Below are positions 47,530 through 58,437 of a stretch of DNA of 64,000 nt, in pieces. Source of the DNA: Helianthus annuus (Eukaryota > Streptophyta > Magnoliopsida > Asterales > Asteraceae); NCBI RefSeq assembly GCF_002127325.2, contig NC_035449.2, positions 81,365,451-81,429,450 on the forward strand. The letters are read 5' to 3'. Numbering within the stretch: position 1 is the first letter of the stretch; every line of letters starts with the position of its first letter. The notes beneath the pieces were generated by a model that searched no databases, had not been told where the DNA came from, and saw only the letters and a list, made by a program, of their open reading frames with translations. The translations under genes were made by a program, and so were the position numbers.

Positions 47530-50500
47530 ATGGCCGGACGTATTAACATGACTCAAGCCCAGCTAGAGGCTCTCGTTCAAGCTCAAGTTGCTGCGGCACT
47601 TGCAGCTGCTCAAGCAGGTAGTATACCCTGCAGATTAGACTCACACTAGGATCTTTAGATCCTACATTAACTCTCGTATTTAACTTTGTCCTATTCGTAC
47701 ACAATAGGTCAACACGCGCAGCAGCCTGTCTGCACTTTCAAGAATTTCATGGATTGTCGCCCTAGCACGTTCAGCGGCACTGAAGGAGCGGTTGGACTCC
47801 TCCACTGGTTTGAAAAGCTCGAGTCTGTGTTCGAGATGTGTGAATGCCCTGAGGCTCGCAGGGTCAAGTATGCCACTGGTACTTTGGAAGGGATCGCGTT
47901 GACTTGGTGGAACGCGCAGGTGCAGATCCTAGGGTTGGCGGCTGCTAACGCCACCCCTTGGAATGACTTCAAGGAACTGATTAAAAGGGAATACTGTACT
48001 CAGGAGGACATCCACAAGCTGGAGGATGAGTTTTATCATTTGAAAATGACTGGGTCGGAAATCGAGGCTTATACCAAGAGGTCGAACGAGTTGGCTGTGC
48101 TGTGTCCAACTATGGTAGACCCTCCATACAAGCGTATTGAGTTGTATCTCAAGGGTTTGGCGCCAGAAATCCAGAGCCACGTAACATCGGCTAATCTTGA
48201 CAACATTCAGGCTATTCAGCGCCTCGCTCACCGCATCACAGATCAGGCAGTGGATCAGAACAGACTGCCAAAGCGTATCAGCGCTACCGCCACCGCTACT
48301 ACTTCTACTACACTTGCTACTCCCAGTGAAAGCAAGAGGAAATGGGATGGGGATTCTAGCAAGGGATCAGCTTCAGTGCAGTCACAAGCCCAGCAACGAA
48401 AGACAGACAGTTATCAGAGTCCCAGTCAGCACTCCTCAGGCAGCCACAGACAGGGAGGATATCGAGGAAACCTCCCGAAGTGTAACACCTGCAACAAGCA
48501 CCACAGTGGCCAGTGTAATAAGGGTCGCTGTCAAAGATGCCTCAAGATGGGTCACGAGGCCAAAGATTGCAGAAGCCCTCGACCTACGAACCAAAATCAG
48601 CAGCAGCCCCAAGCACAGCAGAATCAGCAGCAGGGCAACAAAGGGTGTTTTCATTGCGGTGCAGAGGGTCACTTTAAAAGGCACTGCCCTCAGCTGAACA
48701 GGAACCAGAACAACAACAACCATAACAACAATCAGGGAAATGGCAACAACAACAACAACAACGGCGGGAACAACAATGGCAATGAAGCAAGGGGCCGTGT
48801 GTTTGTGTTGGGGCAGGGTGACGCCAGAAATGATCCCAACGTCGTTATGGGTAAGTTTCTTCTCGACGATATTTATGTTACTGTTTTGTTTGATTCGGGT
48901 GCGGATACGAGTTATATGTCCTTGAAAATGAGTAAATTGTTAAAACGTACACCAACACCCCTAAACACCAAACATGTCGTAGAACTAGCAAATGGTAAAA
49001 GTGTAGAAGCTGCTCATGTAATCAAGGGTTGTAGTATTGTTCTAGCTGGTCAGACCTTCTCGATTGATCTTATACCCATAGTTTTGGGTAGTTTCGACGT
49101 CGTCATCGGTATGGACTGGTTATCCCAACATCACGCAGAGATTTTATGCAAGGAAAAGGTCATTCGTATTCCTCGTTCTAGTCAAGAACCACTCGAAGTT
49201 CAAGGCGACAAGAGTGGTGCTGTGGTTGGCATCATTTCTTTCTTGAAGGCGCAGAAATGTTTACGAAAGGGTCACACTGCAATTCTGGCACTTGTCACTG
49301 ACGCATCAACAAAGGAAAAGAAGCTGGAGGATATTCCAGTTGTGCGTGACTTTCCTCAGGTGTTTCCTGAAGATTTACCCGGTTTACCGCCTCATCGTCA
49401 AGTCGAGTTTCAGATTGAGTTGGCACCTGGAGCAGCACCAATAGCCCGCGCACCGTATCGTCTAGCTCCAACCGAACTGGAAGAACTGTCTAAGCAACTA
49501 CAAGAGATCTTGGATAAAGGTTTTATTCGTCTAAGCTCTTCGCCCTGGGGAGCTCCAGTATTATTCGTGAAAAAGAAGGATGGCACTTTCAGGATGTGCA
49601 TAGACTACCGCGAATTGAACAAAGTCACAGTGAAGAACCGCTATCCTCTTCCACGCATTGACGACTTATTCGACCAGTTGCAAGGGTCGAGTTACTATTC
49701 CAAGATTGATTTAAGGTCAGGGTACCATCAGCTGAGAGTCCGGGATGAGGACGTCTCCAAAACAGCATTCAGAACTCGCTATGGTCACTACGAGTTCCTA
49801 GTCATGCCATTTGGGCTTACGAACGCGCCTGCAGTCTTCATGGATCTTATGAACAGAGTGTGCAAACCCTATCTTGACAAGTTCGTCATTGTCTTCATCG
49901 ACGACATTCTGATCTACTCCAAGAGTCAGGAGGAACACGAGCAACACTTACGACTTATCTTGGAACTTCTTCGAGAGGAGCAACTGTACGCAAAGTTTTC
50001 TAAATGCGACTTCTGGCTTCGTGAAGTCCACTTCTTAGGCCATGTGGTGAACAAGGATGGGATTCATGTCGATCCATCCAAGGTAGATTCGATCAGGAAC
50101 TGGCCTGCACCGCGTACACCAACAGAAATACGCCAATTTTTGGGTTTGGCAGGATACTACAGGCGGTTTATCAAAGACTTCTCCAAGATCGCGCAGCCGC
50201 TTACTATGTTGACACAGAAAGGTGTCATTTACAGATGGGGTAATACGCAGGAAACTGCTTTTCAGTACCTGAAAGATAGACTATGCAGCGCACCTATCCT
50301 CTCACTGCCCGAGGGCACGGATGACTTCGTGGTTTATTGTGACGCATCGATACAGGGGCTTGGTTGTGTATTGATGCAGCGGGATAAAGTTATTGCCTAC
50401 GCCTCTCGTCAACTCAAGGTTCATGAACGGAACTACACGACGCACGATTTAGAGCTGGGAGCTGTTGTTTTTGCGCTTAAGATATGGCGACACTACCTGT

Positions 50501-52251
50501 ACGGTACCAAGTGCACAATTTACACCGATCACAGGAGTCTCGAGCATATCTTCAAGCAGAAGGAATTGAATATGCGTCAACGACGATGGGTCGAACTGCT
50601 TAATGATTACGAATGCGCTATCAAGTATCATCCAGGCAAGGCCAATGTTGTGGCCGACGCCCTTAGTCGGAAAGACACCTTACCTAAGCACGTGCGAGCG
50701 CTACAGCTTACGATTCAGTCCAGTCTTCCTGCACAGATACGAGCTGCTCAGATAGAAGCTTTAAAACCCGAGAATGTCATGGCTGAAGCCTTACGCGGCT
50801 CAAGGCAACGCATGGAACAAAAGGAAGACGGTGCCTACTATGTAACGGGGCGTATTTGGGTCCCACTTTATGGCGGTCTACGAGAGCTTGTGATGGACGA
50901 AGCACACAAGTCTCGCTACTCGGTACACCCAGGGTCGGATAAAATGTACCACGATATCAAAACAACATACTGGTGGCCAAGTATGAAGGCCCACATCGCC
51001 ACCTATGTCGGCAAGTGCTTGACCTATGCGAGAGTCAAGGTTGAATATCAGAAACCCGCAGGCCTACTTCAACAGCCTAAGATACCTCAATGGAAATGGG
51101 AAGAAATTTCCATGGATTTCGTTACGGGCTTACCTAGATCCCAGCGTGGGAATGATACCATATGGGTGATCGTGGATCGACTCACCAAGTCTGCACACTT
51201 CCTGGCTATTAAGGAAACGGATAAGTTCTCCACTCTCGCAGACATCTATCTTAAAGAAGTTGTTTCAAGGCACGGGGTGCCCACCTCCATCATCTCGGAT
51301 AGAGATGCACGATTCACGTCAGAGCTATGGCAAGCGATGCACAAGGCGTTTGGCTCTCGTTTAGACATGAGCACAGCATATCACCCTCAGACGGATGGGC
51401 AGTCTGAGCGCACGATTCAAACTCTAGAAGACATGCTTCGAGCATGTGTTATCGATTTCGGCAACGGCTGGGAAAAGCACCTCCCTTTAGTGGAGTTTTC
51501 ATACAATAACAGTTACCACACCAGCATTCAAGCCGCTCCATTCGAGGCATTGTACGGACGTAAATGCCGGTCACCTCTCTGTTGGGCAGAGGTTGGGGAT
51601 AGTCAGATTACGGGTCCAGAGATTGTAGTGGACGCCACAGAAAAGATTGCACAGATACGACAACGCATGGCGGCAGCACGCGACCGTCAGAAAGCCTACG
51701 CGGATAAGCGTAAGAGGCCATTGGAATTTCAGGTCGGGGACCGGGTTTTACTTAAAGTCTCACCCTGGAAGGGTGTGGTTCGATTTGGTAAACGAGGCAA
51801 ACTCAATCCACGGTATGTTGGACCGTTCGAAATCACTGAAAGAATAGGCCCAGTAGCCTACAGACTGAACCTACCAGCTGAACTCGGTGCGGTTCACAAT
51901 GTATTTCACGTGTCGAATCTGAAAAAGTGCCTGTCAGATGAGACCCTCATAGTTCCTTTTAAGGAACTCACTATCGACGAGCGGTTGCAGTTCGTCGAGG
52001 AGCCAGTTGAAATCACGGACCGGGATGTTAAGGTCCTCAAACACAAGAGAATCCCTCTTGTTCGAGTTCGTTGGGACTCCCGACGTGGCCCAGAGTACAC
52101 CTGGGAACGCGAAGACCAAATGAAAGAAAAGTACCCCCAGTTATTTGGAACCAATGGAACCACTACTGAGACTGAAGCTACTACTGCGGAATTTCGGGAC
52201 GAAATTCCAAATCAACGGGGGGATGATGTGACACCCCAGGAAAACCAGTGA
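47530..52251 (+). CDS. gag-pol: Chromovirus gag-pol polyprotein of E, frame intact after splicing
   Basis: Exon 1 is 47530-47617 ([16 protein letters not shown]) and exon 2 is 47708-52251, about 1543 residues. Order: gag core ([19 protein letters not shown]); zinc knuckles [14 protein letters not shown] and [14 protein letters not shown]; protease [12 protein letters not shown] (about residue 425); RT with FIDD (49894-49905, about residue 758); RNase H ([11 protein letters not shown]); integrase finger and D,D,E core ([26 protein letters not shown]); chromodomain-like end ([24 protein letters not shown]), thought in chromoviruses to guide insertion into marked chromatin. The last cysteine of the integrase HHCC finger is tyrosine (TAT 51025-51027), while F keeps CLTC. 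It may therefore be defective despite the open frame. Confidence 0.94.
47618..47707 (+). other. Short gag intron of E
   Basis: The donor is AAGCAG|GTAGTA and the acceptor CACAATAG|GTC, 90 bases, phase 1 within a glycine codon. It contains an in-frame TAG. Position, phase and flanking residues (alanine-rich, then GQHAQ) match F's 84-base intron, while the intron sequences differ. Confidence 0.72.
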
Positions 52252-52334
52252 ACAGTACAACTTACCTAGCTTCCTCAGTGAGTGCGTACCAAATTTCGGG
52301 ACGAAATTTCTTTTAAGTTGGGGATAATGTGACA
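52189..52334 (+). promoter_or_regulatory. Doubled hairpin / purine tract / TGTGACA module at the 3' end of E
   Basis: GAATTTCGGGACGAAATTC (52189-52207) with TGTGACA (52227-52233) lies in the pol C-terminus. AAATTTCGGGACGAAATTT (52291-52309), AAGTTGGGGA (52315-52324, the polypurine tract) and TGTGACA (52328-52334, the LTR start) follow 101 bases later. Confidence 0.82.
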
Positions 52335-54844
52335 ACTCGAATTTCCAAGATTTCCATTTCGCATTTATTGCACGTTCTTGTATTGTTTAGTTGATTATTT
52401 GCACAAGTAATTACTATGGAATTTTACACGTTTTGATGCAATGAATTGTATTGTGTGATTGTGTATGATTGTTGGTTAAATATTGAAAGACTTGACAAAT
52501 ATACAAACTTGGTGGCGAAACTGTGAAATTATTATGAGATGGTGTGCATGTGTAAAGTATGATACTTAGGGAGGTAGAGGGTAATTAGTGAAATCCTAGA
52601 GATACTTAACCCTAATCCCTTTTCACTAATCATTTTTGCACACAAAGAAAAAGCACGTACTTTCACTTCTTGGGTTTTCTCTAGCAATCATCACCATTAT
52701 CATTGGCAAGACATCCATCACTCTCGATTTCACGTTTCTCTAGAATCAATACAAGGTAATTGTTAATGATTGTGCGTTGATTATTGGATTGTATCAATTC
52801 TTGACTAATTGTTGATTGATTGATGCTTGTAAACCCTAGTTCCTCACATGATATCCTATGATTTTGATTTGATTATGGATAATTGTGATCATGATGATGA
52901 TTTACATGCTTGATAGATTGTTCTTGTTATAATTGTTGTGGTTAATCACCGGTTGGTTGGTTTTTGTTTATGCCGTCCATATGAAAAGAAGTTAGGGTTC
53001 TTGATCATGAAAACGTGAAAAGATGTAACTGTTACGATCGCAATAAAGTTGAATGGTCGTATGATTTTGATTGTTGTTAGTCTGAGTTTTGTGAATGATT
53101 ATGTTATCATGTCCGAGCTTCAATATGATATAGGTCCGAGTTTATTATATTGTCACCTAGTCCGACCTTGTAACAGTTGTTGGTCCGAGTTTCATTAAAC
53201 CCTCATAGCCTGAGTTTGTAAAGGTATCAAGGGAGTCCGAGTTTTATCATAACAAATCATGCCCGACCTTTGATCCCACACTTGGTCCGAGTTTCATCAT
53301 CTTGTGTAATGACCGAGTTTTATAAAGGGAGCCCATTAGGTCCGAGGTTTAAGAGGAGTGGGCCTTAACCGAGTTTATCAGCCCATGTGTTGTTCGACTT
53401 TGTGAAGGGGAAACCTCCCCCATGTCCGAGTTTAACCCCATGCTCTCTTGGTCCGAGTTTTTGACCTCATGCCCCTCTTGTCCGACCTTGTTAACCCCCC
53501 CCCCCCCCACACACACACTGATGTCCGAGTTTACCCAAGGATATTAAGTCCGAGTTTATTTAAGATGAAGATGTCCGACCTTTTAATTGTGTGGGGTGAC
53601 CGATTTCATGTTTAAGTGTAGACTTTGAATGTTATTGTATGTGGTAATTCAGCTATGGCTTGTTATATACATGATTCGACTCCTGATCAAGTTAGTAACC
53701 CTGTTAACTCGATTAGTTAATAAACTGTGTCAGGTGGTAAAACCAGTTAAACATATTAACTCCGTTATGGCGGTAAAGAAGTTAATTCAGTTAGACAGGT
53801 AACATTTCTAGTGTGTGAATCCGGTTCAGTATGATAACTTGATGAAGTATGTTAACCGCATGTTCTTCCTTGAATCGTATGAAGATGATTAATTGGTGGT
53901 AGTGCTAAATGTTAACTGTTATAAACCCTATGTGACGAACTTGCATGCGAAACCTTTCGAACATGTACTGACTGTGAATACATGCATTACCTTAGGCCCT
54001 GATTAATTGATTTATTGTCGCGAGCACCCACTTAGCATACCGAGCAAACCAAGGTGAGTTCACACCCTTACTAAGGCATGGGATTCCCAAGGGCTTGGGA
54101 ATGGGATTGAAGGATTAAGATTGAATAGATTCGTACTGACACTAATACTAGACTACCATACCACTGTCCTCGGTTGCGCAGGACACATACTTATGCTATT
54201 CACTGTCCTCGGTTGTGCAGGACACATACTTACGTAGACTTATACCTACTACTATCCTCGGTTGTGAAGGATACTTATACTTACTACTATCCTCGGTTGT
54301 GAAGGATACCTATACTAAATTACTATCCTCGGATGTGAAGGATACTTATACTTATTACTATCCTCGGTTGTGAAGGATACTTATGGTTACGAATAGTCTA
54401 GTGGTTATACAACATGGGAAGCCCCCACCAATAGAACGTACTAACGGCCCAGTAGAGCCACCTATTACATACGAACTTACTATTACGCATTTACTTTCTG
54501 TGAACTCGCTCAACTAGTTGTTGATCCTCTGTTACATGCCTTGCAGGTCGTTAGGTATATGGAGCTTGCACAGGGAGGAGCAGGTCGTTGTGGGCGTGGA
54601 TCGTGATTATCTTATTAAACACTTATGACATTTCATACTTAATTATGTTGGGTCTTGATTATACGCTTCCGCTAAACAATGATATCTTACTTATGTTTTG
54701 GAAACACCTTTCATATGGATTTGGTTTGGTTTATATTGCAATTACTTTTACTTTATACAATGTTCTATATGATTGGTGGCTTGATCCTGGTCAGTCACGC
54801 TCCCAAGCGGTGATACTCCGCAGGTGGATTTTGGGGGTGTGACA
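52328..54844 (+). repeat. 3' LTR of element E
   Basis: 2517 bases, nearly identical to the 5' copy. It repeats the word array (about 53110-53605) and the hairpin array (54163-54385). The C run before the AC repeat is longer here. Confidence 0.97.
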
Positions 54845-54849
54845 ATCAC

Positions 54850-57029
54850 CCATTCATTAAACACCACCACCACAACAACCTTTTGTTACCTCACAAGATA
54901 TATTTCAAACACCTCCACTCACCCAAGTGCAACCTGGTTTGTCTAGCAGAGGTCTTTATACTCCACAGGATAATCTGTTAGATGTTGGAGATTTTGATTT
55001 TGCCAACACTTCACAAGTTAGAAATGTTGAAAAGAAAGTTGAAGAAGTTGTTGCTGAAAACAAGAGGCTGGCAGCTGAGAATAAGAAAGTGTCTAATAGA
55101 GAAAGACTTCTTGAGATGCGTGTGAAGAAGTTAGAGAAAGAAAATCAAGAGTTGGTGAAAAAGATTGATGCTGATCAATCAGAAATTGATATCTTGAAGG
55201 TTAAAGTTGCTGAACTTGAAGAAGAAAAGGCTAGACGTGATGAATAGAATGAATACTTTAAGTTGAAGAACATAGAATTTGAAGCAGCCAAGGCATTAAG
55301 AGATCACGAGTTCTACATGCTGAACAAAGTTGTCGAAAGCATGCTTGGAACATCGTTAGAACAAAAGTTTGAAGAGCTGCAGGTTGAAGAGCTCAGAGCT
55401 GAACGTCAAGCCAAAATAGACGAGCAAATGAAAGATAAAGGTAAGGGAGTTGAAGGAAGTTCAGCTGTGTCTGAGAGATCAATAGTACCTTCTATGGTGG
55501 TTGATAATCTCGAGCCTATCACTGCAATATCTGGTTTGTTTGAAGAGGAAACACATCTTGAAGAGTTGATGGGTAACAGTGATGATGAGGATGATGAAGA
55601 TGAAGAGGATGAAAAGGTATTCTCTGCAAGCAGTCATGGATCTGGTAAAGATGATGATGATGACGACGCTGCAGGAGGTACAGGTTTGAAAGTTACAGAA
55701 GCTTCCACCGAAAAAACAGTTGATGATCTGATGAATGATTCGGTAAATGAAGAATCAGGGGAAGCAAGTGGAAAGGGGAAGTCTAGTAAGTCTCAGATCG
55801 TTGAGCATTCTGAAAAGTTATTCTTGAGTTTAGATGTTTATAGAGAAATGTTGCAAAATGTGAATCCGGAGATCAAGTTTGATTTTGAAGAAGAGTTGGA
55901 GTCTTTTGATATCAATCAACAGCCTGATTACACGTATAAGTATGTTGAAGAGGCTGATAAGTATGATCGAGTTGAGATTGAAGACTGGACGGATGATGAA
56001 GATGTAGTTGAAGATACTTCTAAGTTTCCTACACTTATGGAGTTCTTTGCTGAGGAAAATAGAGAAGAATTAAGACAAAAGGTGACTGAGGCAGTGAAAG
56101 AAAAGAACTTCGAGAGCACTCAAAAGCAAATGGAAAAGGAAGATAGATCGAAGTGGTTCAAAAAGAGTCACGAGAGAAAGTTTAAAAGACCTTTGAAGTA
56201 TTATCAGCGTCATAGAAGTGTGTCTCTCGGTGATATCATGAGTTGGGGTTACTTACCGCAAGTGAATGCGTATGCGATTAGACGAGAATGCGGAGTCCAA
56301 TACTTTGAACGTTTATATGACATCATGTCATTACCTTGCTGGGATGTAGATGAGCTGCTGAAGGTTAGATGTTTAGATTACCCAGTTCGAAAGAATGATG
56401 TGGCTATGTGGGGTTACATCAAGTATGAATCTTTGAAAGAATTTCGCAAATGGAAGCCACATCATCCAAAGCGTGTGCAGAGGGTAGATCCAGATACTGG
56501 GGTTACAGAGACTATCCTTAATGTCAAGCCTCCGAGAACAATGAAGACAATTCCAATGCCTCAGATGGAACAAGATTTCTATAAAGGCTTCATTGGTTGG
56601 GTTTATAGTTGTATTTCAACCGAAGCAATCATTACTTACAGAGCTGGTGGAGAGATTCGAGAAATACATGTTTATGATCCAATGTGGCTGGTAAATTGCT
56701 CGGCGAAGGATATAGAATGTCTTTTCATCAACAAGATTCACTATCAACCAGCAGATAGAGATCAAGCACAGCAGTTTCAACGTGTAGTTTCCCTTTGCTT
56801 TCAGAAAGGCATCAATTCTGAAAGTAAATGGAAATCATCTTGGTGGTCGCTTGACGAGAAGGTGAAAAGAAAAGCTAAGCGTGAACGTCAAAAGCTTGAA
56901 GAAAAGAAAGGTACGTTTTTGAAGATGCAAGCTGAAGAAGAGAAAGCAAAGAAGAAAGAGAATGAAAGAATTAGGGTTGCGCTGAGCAGGAAGCCAAAGC
57001 CAAGGGAAGAGACTTATAGAGCTATTTGA
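54850..57029 (+). pseudogene. Third ORF of element D, second part
   Basis: The frame set in exon 2 before E continues here, with TAA 54858-54860 and TAG 55245-55247 as the only breaks, to the stop at 57027-57029. The whole spliced ORF is about 1150 codons. The end of a proline-rich tract comes first, then a long coiled coil (VEKKVEEVVAENKRLAAENK onward), an acidic stretch (DDEDDEDEEDE), and a C-terminal region with many tryptophans (SLGDIMSWGYLPQVNAY, VAMWGYIKYESLKEF, KWKSSWWSLDE) and a basic end. No transmembrane segment or enzyme motif is evident. The same overall plan occurs in G, but this C-terminal region is not obviously similar. Confidence 0.8.
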
Positions 57030-57065
57030 AGACCCGAAGACTAGACAAAGATTGCGGCTTTATCC

Positions 57066-57074
57066 AAGGGGGAG
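57066..57074 (+). promoter_or_regulatory. Polypurine tract of D
   Basis: AAGGGGGAG lies two bases before the 3' LTR start at 57077. Confidence 0.9.
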
Positions 57075-57076
57075 TT

Positions 57077-57527
57077 TGTTGGTGCATAATGTCTAAAGCC
57101 TGCGTCTTAGTTGTAGTTGATCAATGTATAGGGTCTATTTTGGTTAATTATGTACTGTACAGGGGTTAAAGGTGAAAATGTATGACTTTCATGTAAAGGT
57201 TTCGCTTGAATGGACACATGACATACAAGCGAAACTATTTGATAAGGTTTCGCTTGTATGGTCATGACCATTCAAGCGGACCTAATCCACCTATAAATAC
57301 CCCATATGTTTTCTCATTTTGTACGTCGATGTCACAAGTGTAGCCGACCTGCTGACCTTGTATTTTCTGAAAGTTGAATGAGAAAACGTTGTTAAAGTGT
57401 ATCTCTTCTGTTTCTACTCATTTCTTCTATGATTTTGCTTTGATTCATGCCAAATATGTATTTCCGCCACATATTCGGTAGCTGCTAGCTCCGATTGTCT
57501 CAAAGGAAGGACAAACTCGATCCTACA
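57077..57527 (+). repeat. 3' LTR of element D
   Basis: 451 bases, same length as the 5' copy, with about nine substitutions, some in the inverted word arms upstream of the TATA box. GGGTT follows (57528-57532). Confidence 0.96.
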
Positions 57528-57532
57528 GGGTT

Positions 57533-57543
57533 CAATCCCAACA
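57533..57543 (-). repeat. Last eleven bases of the 5' LTR of B
   Basis: CAATCCCAACA completes the B LTR split by D; the same end closes B's 3' LTR at 3898. AAACT (57544-57548) follows and matches 3167-3171. Confidence 0.93.
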
Positions 57544-57548
57544 AAACT

Positions 57549-57646
57549 TTCTGTTAAATTTGAGCAGACAAGAGTCCTTTAGTCTTTTTACTCATTTATA
57601 TAAAAATGATTTAACTAATAAACAAAAATAAATTTAAAATATTAAA
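57549..57646. other. AT-rich right flank of B
   Basis: Very AT-rich DNA (ttaactaataaacaaaaa and similar) that continues the sequence left of 3172. No feature is visible. TTAAA directly before the G LTR may be G's target duplication; its partner is outside the window. Confidence 0.6.
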
Positions 57647-58386
57647 TGTTGGATCTGAGTTTCTTTTTTATTGTATTTTGTGTTTGAAGTTAAGATGAAA
57701 ATGGATGAGTTGTGCAGCGGAATTAAAATGAAAACAAACTTTGCATACAATCAAATGAGAGTAATACTTTAATCAAACATCTTTTACACAATGAACCGAA
57801 TGATTGAATTTAATTTCAACAACGATTACAAAGATAGATGTATGAATGCAAACTCCCCCTCAGCCCGAGCTCAGTAGTTTGTTCGTGCAAAGAAGACGAA
57901 TGATGTGAAGAGCTAATAGAATAGTACAAAGTACTGAACTATTTATAGGCACTTGCAAACTACTGAGCATCTTTGCTGACGTCACCATGAAAGTGACATC
58001 TAACCTCCTAACAAACTCTAACCTCTGATCTATACAGACATTGCTTGTGTTAACTACTGCTAATACATTCTATTACAAAACAGACTTTAGAACAGTTGCT
58101 GCAACCTTCTACTGCTGTGAACCCAACAGCACTTGTCTGGATCAGCAGTGCTTGACTCAAGGCAGCAGATTGAATCAGCAGGACTTTAGTCTTCCATCAG
58201 ATCTTTAGTTGAGCAGCAGTTATGGGTCATCAGTTTAGCAAGATCAGCAGATAGGAGGTCATCAGTAGTTGTAATCACTTTCAAGGGGAGAGATTTGTAT
58301 ATCAGCATCTGCTTATTCAGAATCCACTGTTCTGATCCAGTTTTGGCTTTAATTATCTGTTCCTCTGATAGGGTTCAATCCCAACA
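57647..58386 (-). repeat. 3' LTR of element G, with promoter motifs
   Basis: Ends are TGTTGG and CCAACA. TGACGTCA is at 57977-57984 and the TATA box at 57939-57948 on the minus strand. The polypurine tract GGGGGAG lies at 58387-58395 directly inside. Confidence 0.94.
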
Positions 58387-58437
58387 ATCTCCCCCTGGAA
58401 CAGATAATTCCAAAACCCTTCATTATTTGTGGATATT

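Larger units (their letters stand above)
44693..54844 (+). mobile_element. Ty3/gypsy chromovirus E (Tekay type), youngest and best preserved
   Basis: LTRs of 2516 and 2517 bases (44693-47208, 52328-54844) differ at about 13 sites plus a C/AC run length, about 0.5%. ATCAC flanks both sides (44688-44692, 54845-54849). Gag-pol is open throughout if one short intron is removed. It is the youngest insertion in the stack. Confidence 0.97.
22879..57527 (+). mobile_element. SIRE-type Ty1/copia element D with third ORF
   Basis: LTRs of 451 bases lie at 22879-23329 and 57077-57527, with GGGTT on both sides (22874-22878, 57528-57532). Without F and E the element is about 14.7 kb, long for a copia element. 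Its order is word-rich leader, long gag, pol, conserved noncoding block, internal promoter, spliced third ORF, polypurine tract. LTRs differ at about nine of 451 sites. Gag, pol and ORF3 carry a few nonsense codons and one-base shifts, so this copy is inactive. Confidence 0.95.
3172..57543 (-). mobile_element. SIRE-type Ty1/copia element B, host of the nested stack
   Basis: The 3' LTR is at 3172-3898 and the 5' LTR at 22159-22878 plus 57533-57543. Both outer sides carry AAACT (3167-3171 and 57544-57548), a five-base target duplication. Removing C and D with their duplications leaves about 12.5 kb in the order gag, pol, third ORF on the minus strand. C interrupts the third ORF, and D lies in the 5' LTR eleven bases from its outer end. 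LTRs differ at about 16 sites plus 9- and 5-base indels. Gag, pol and ORF3 all carry breaks, so B is dead. Confidence 0.95.
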
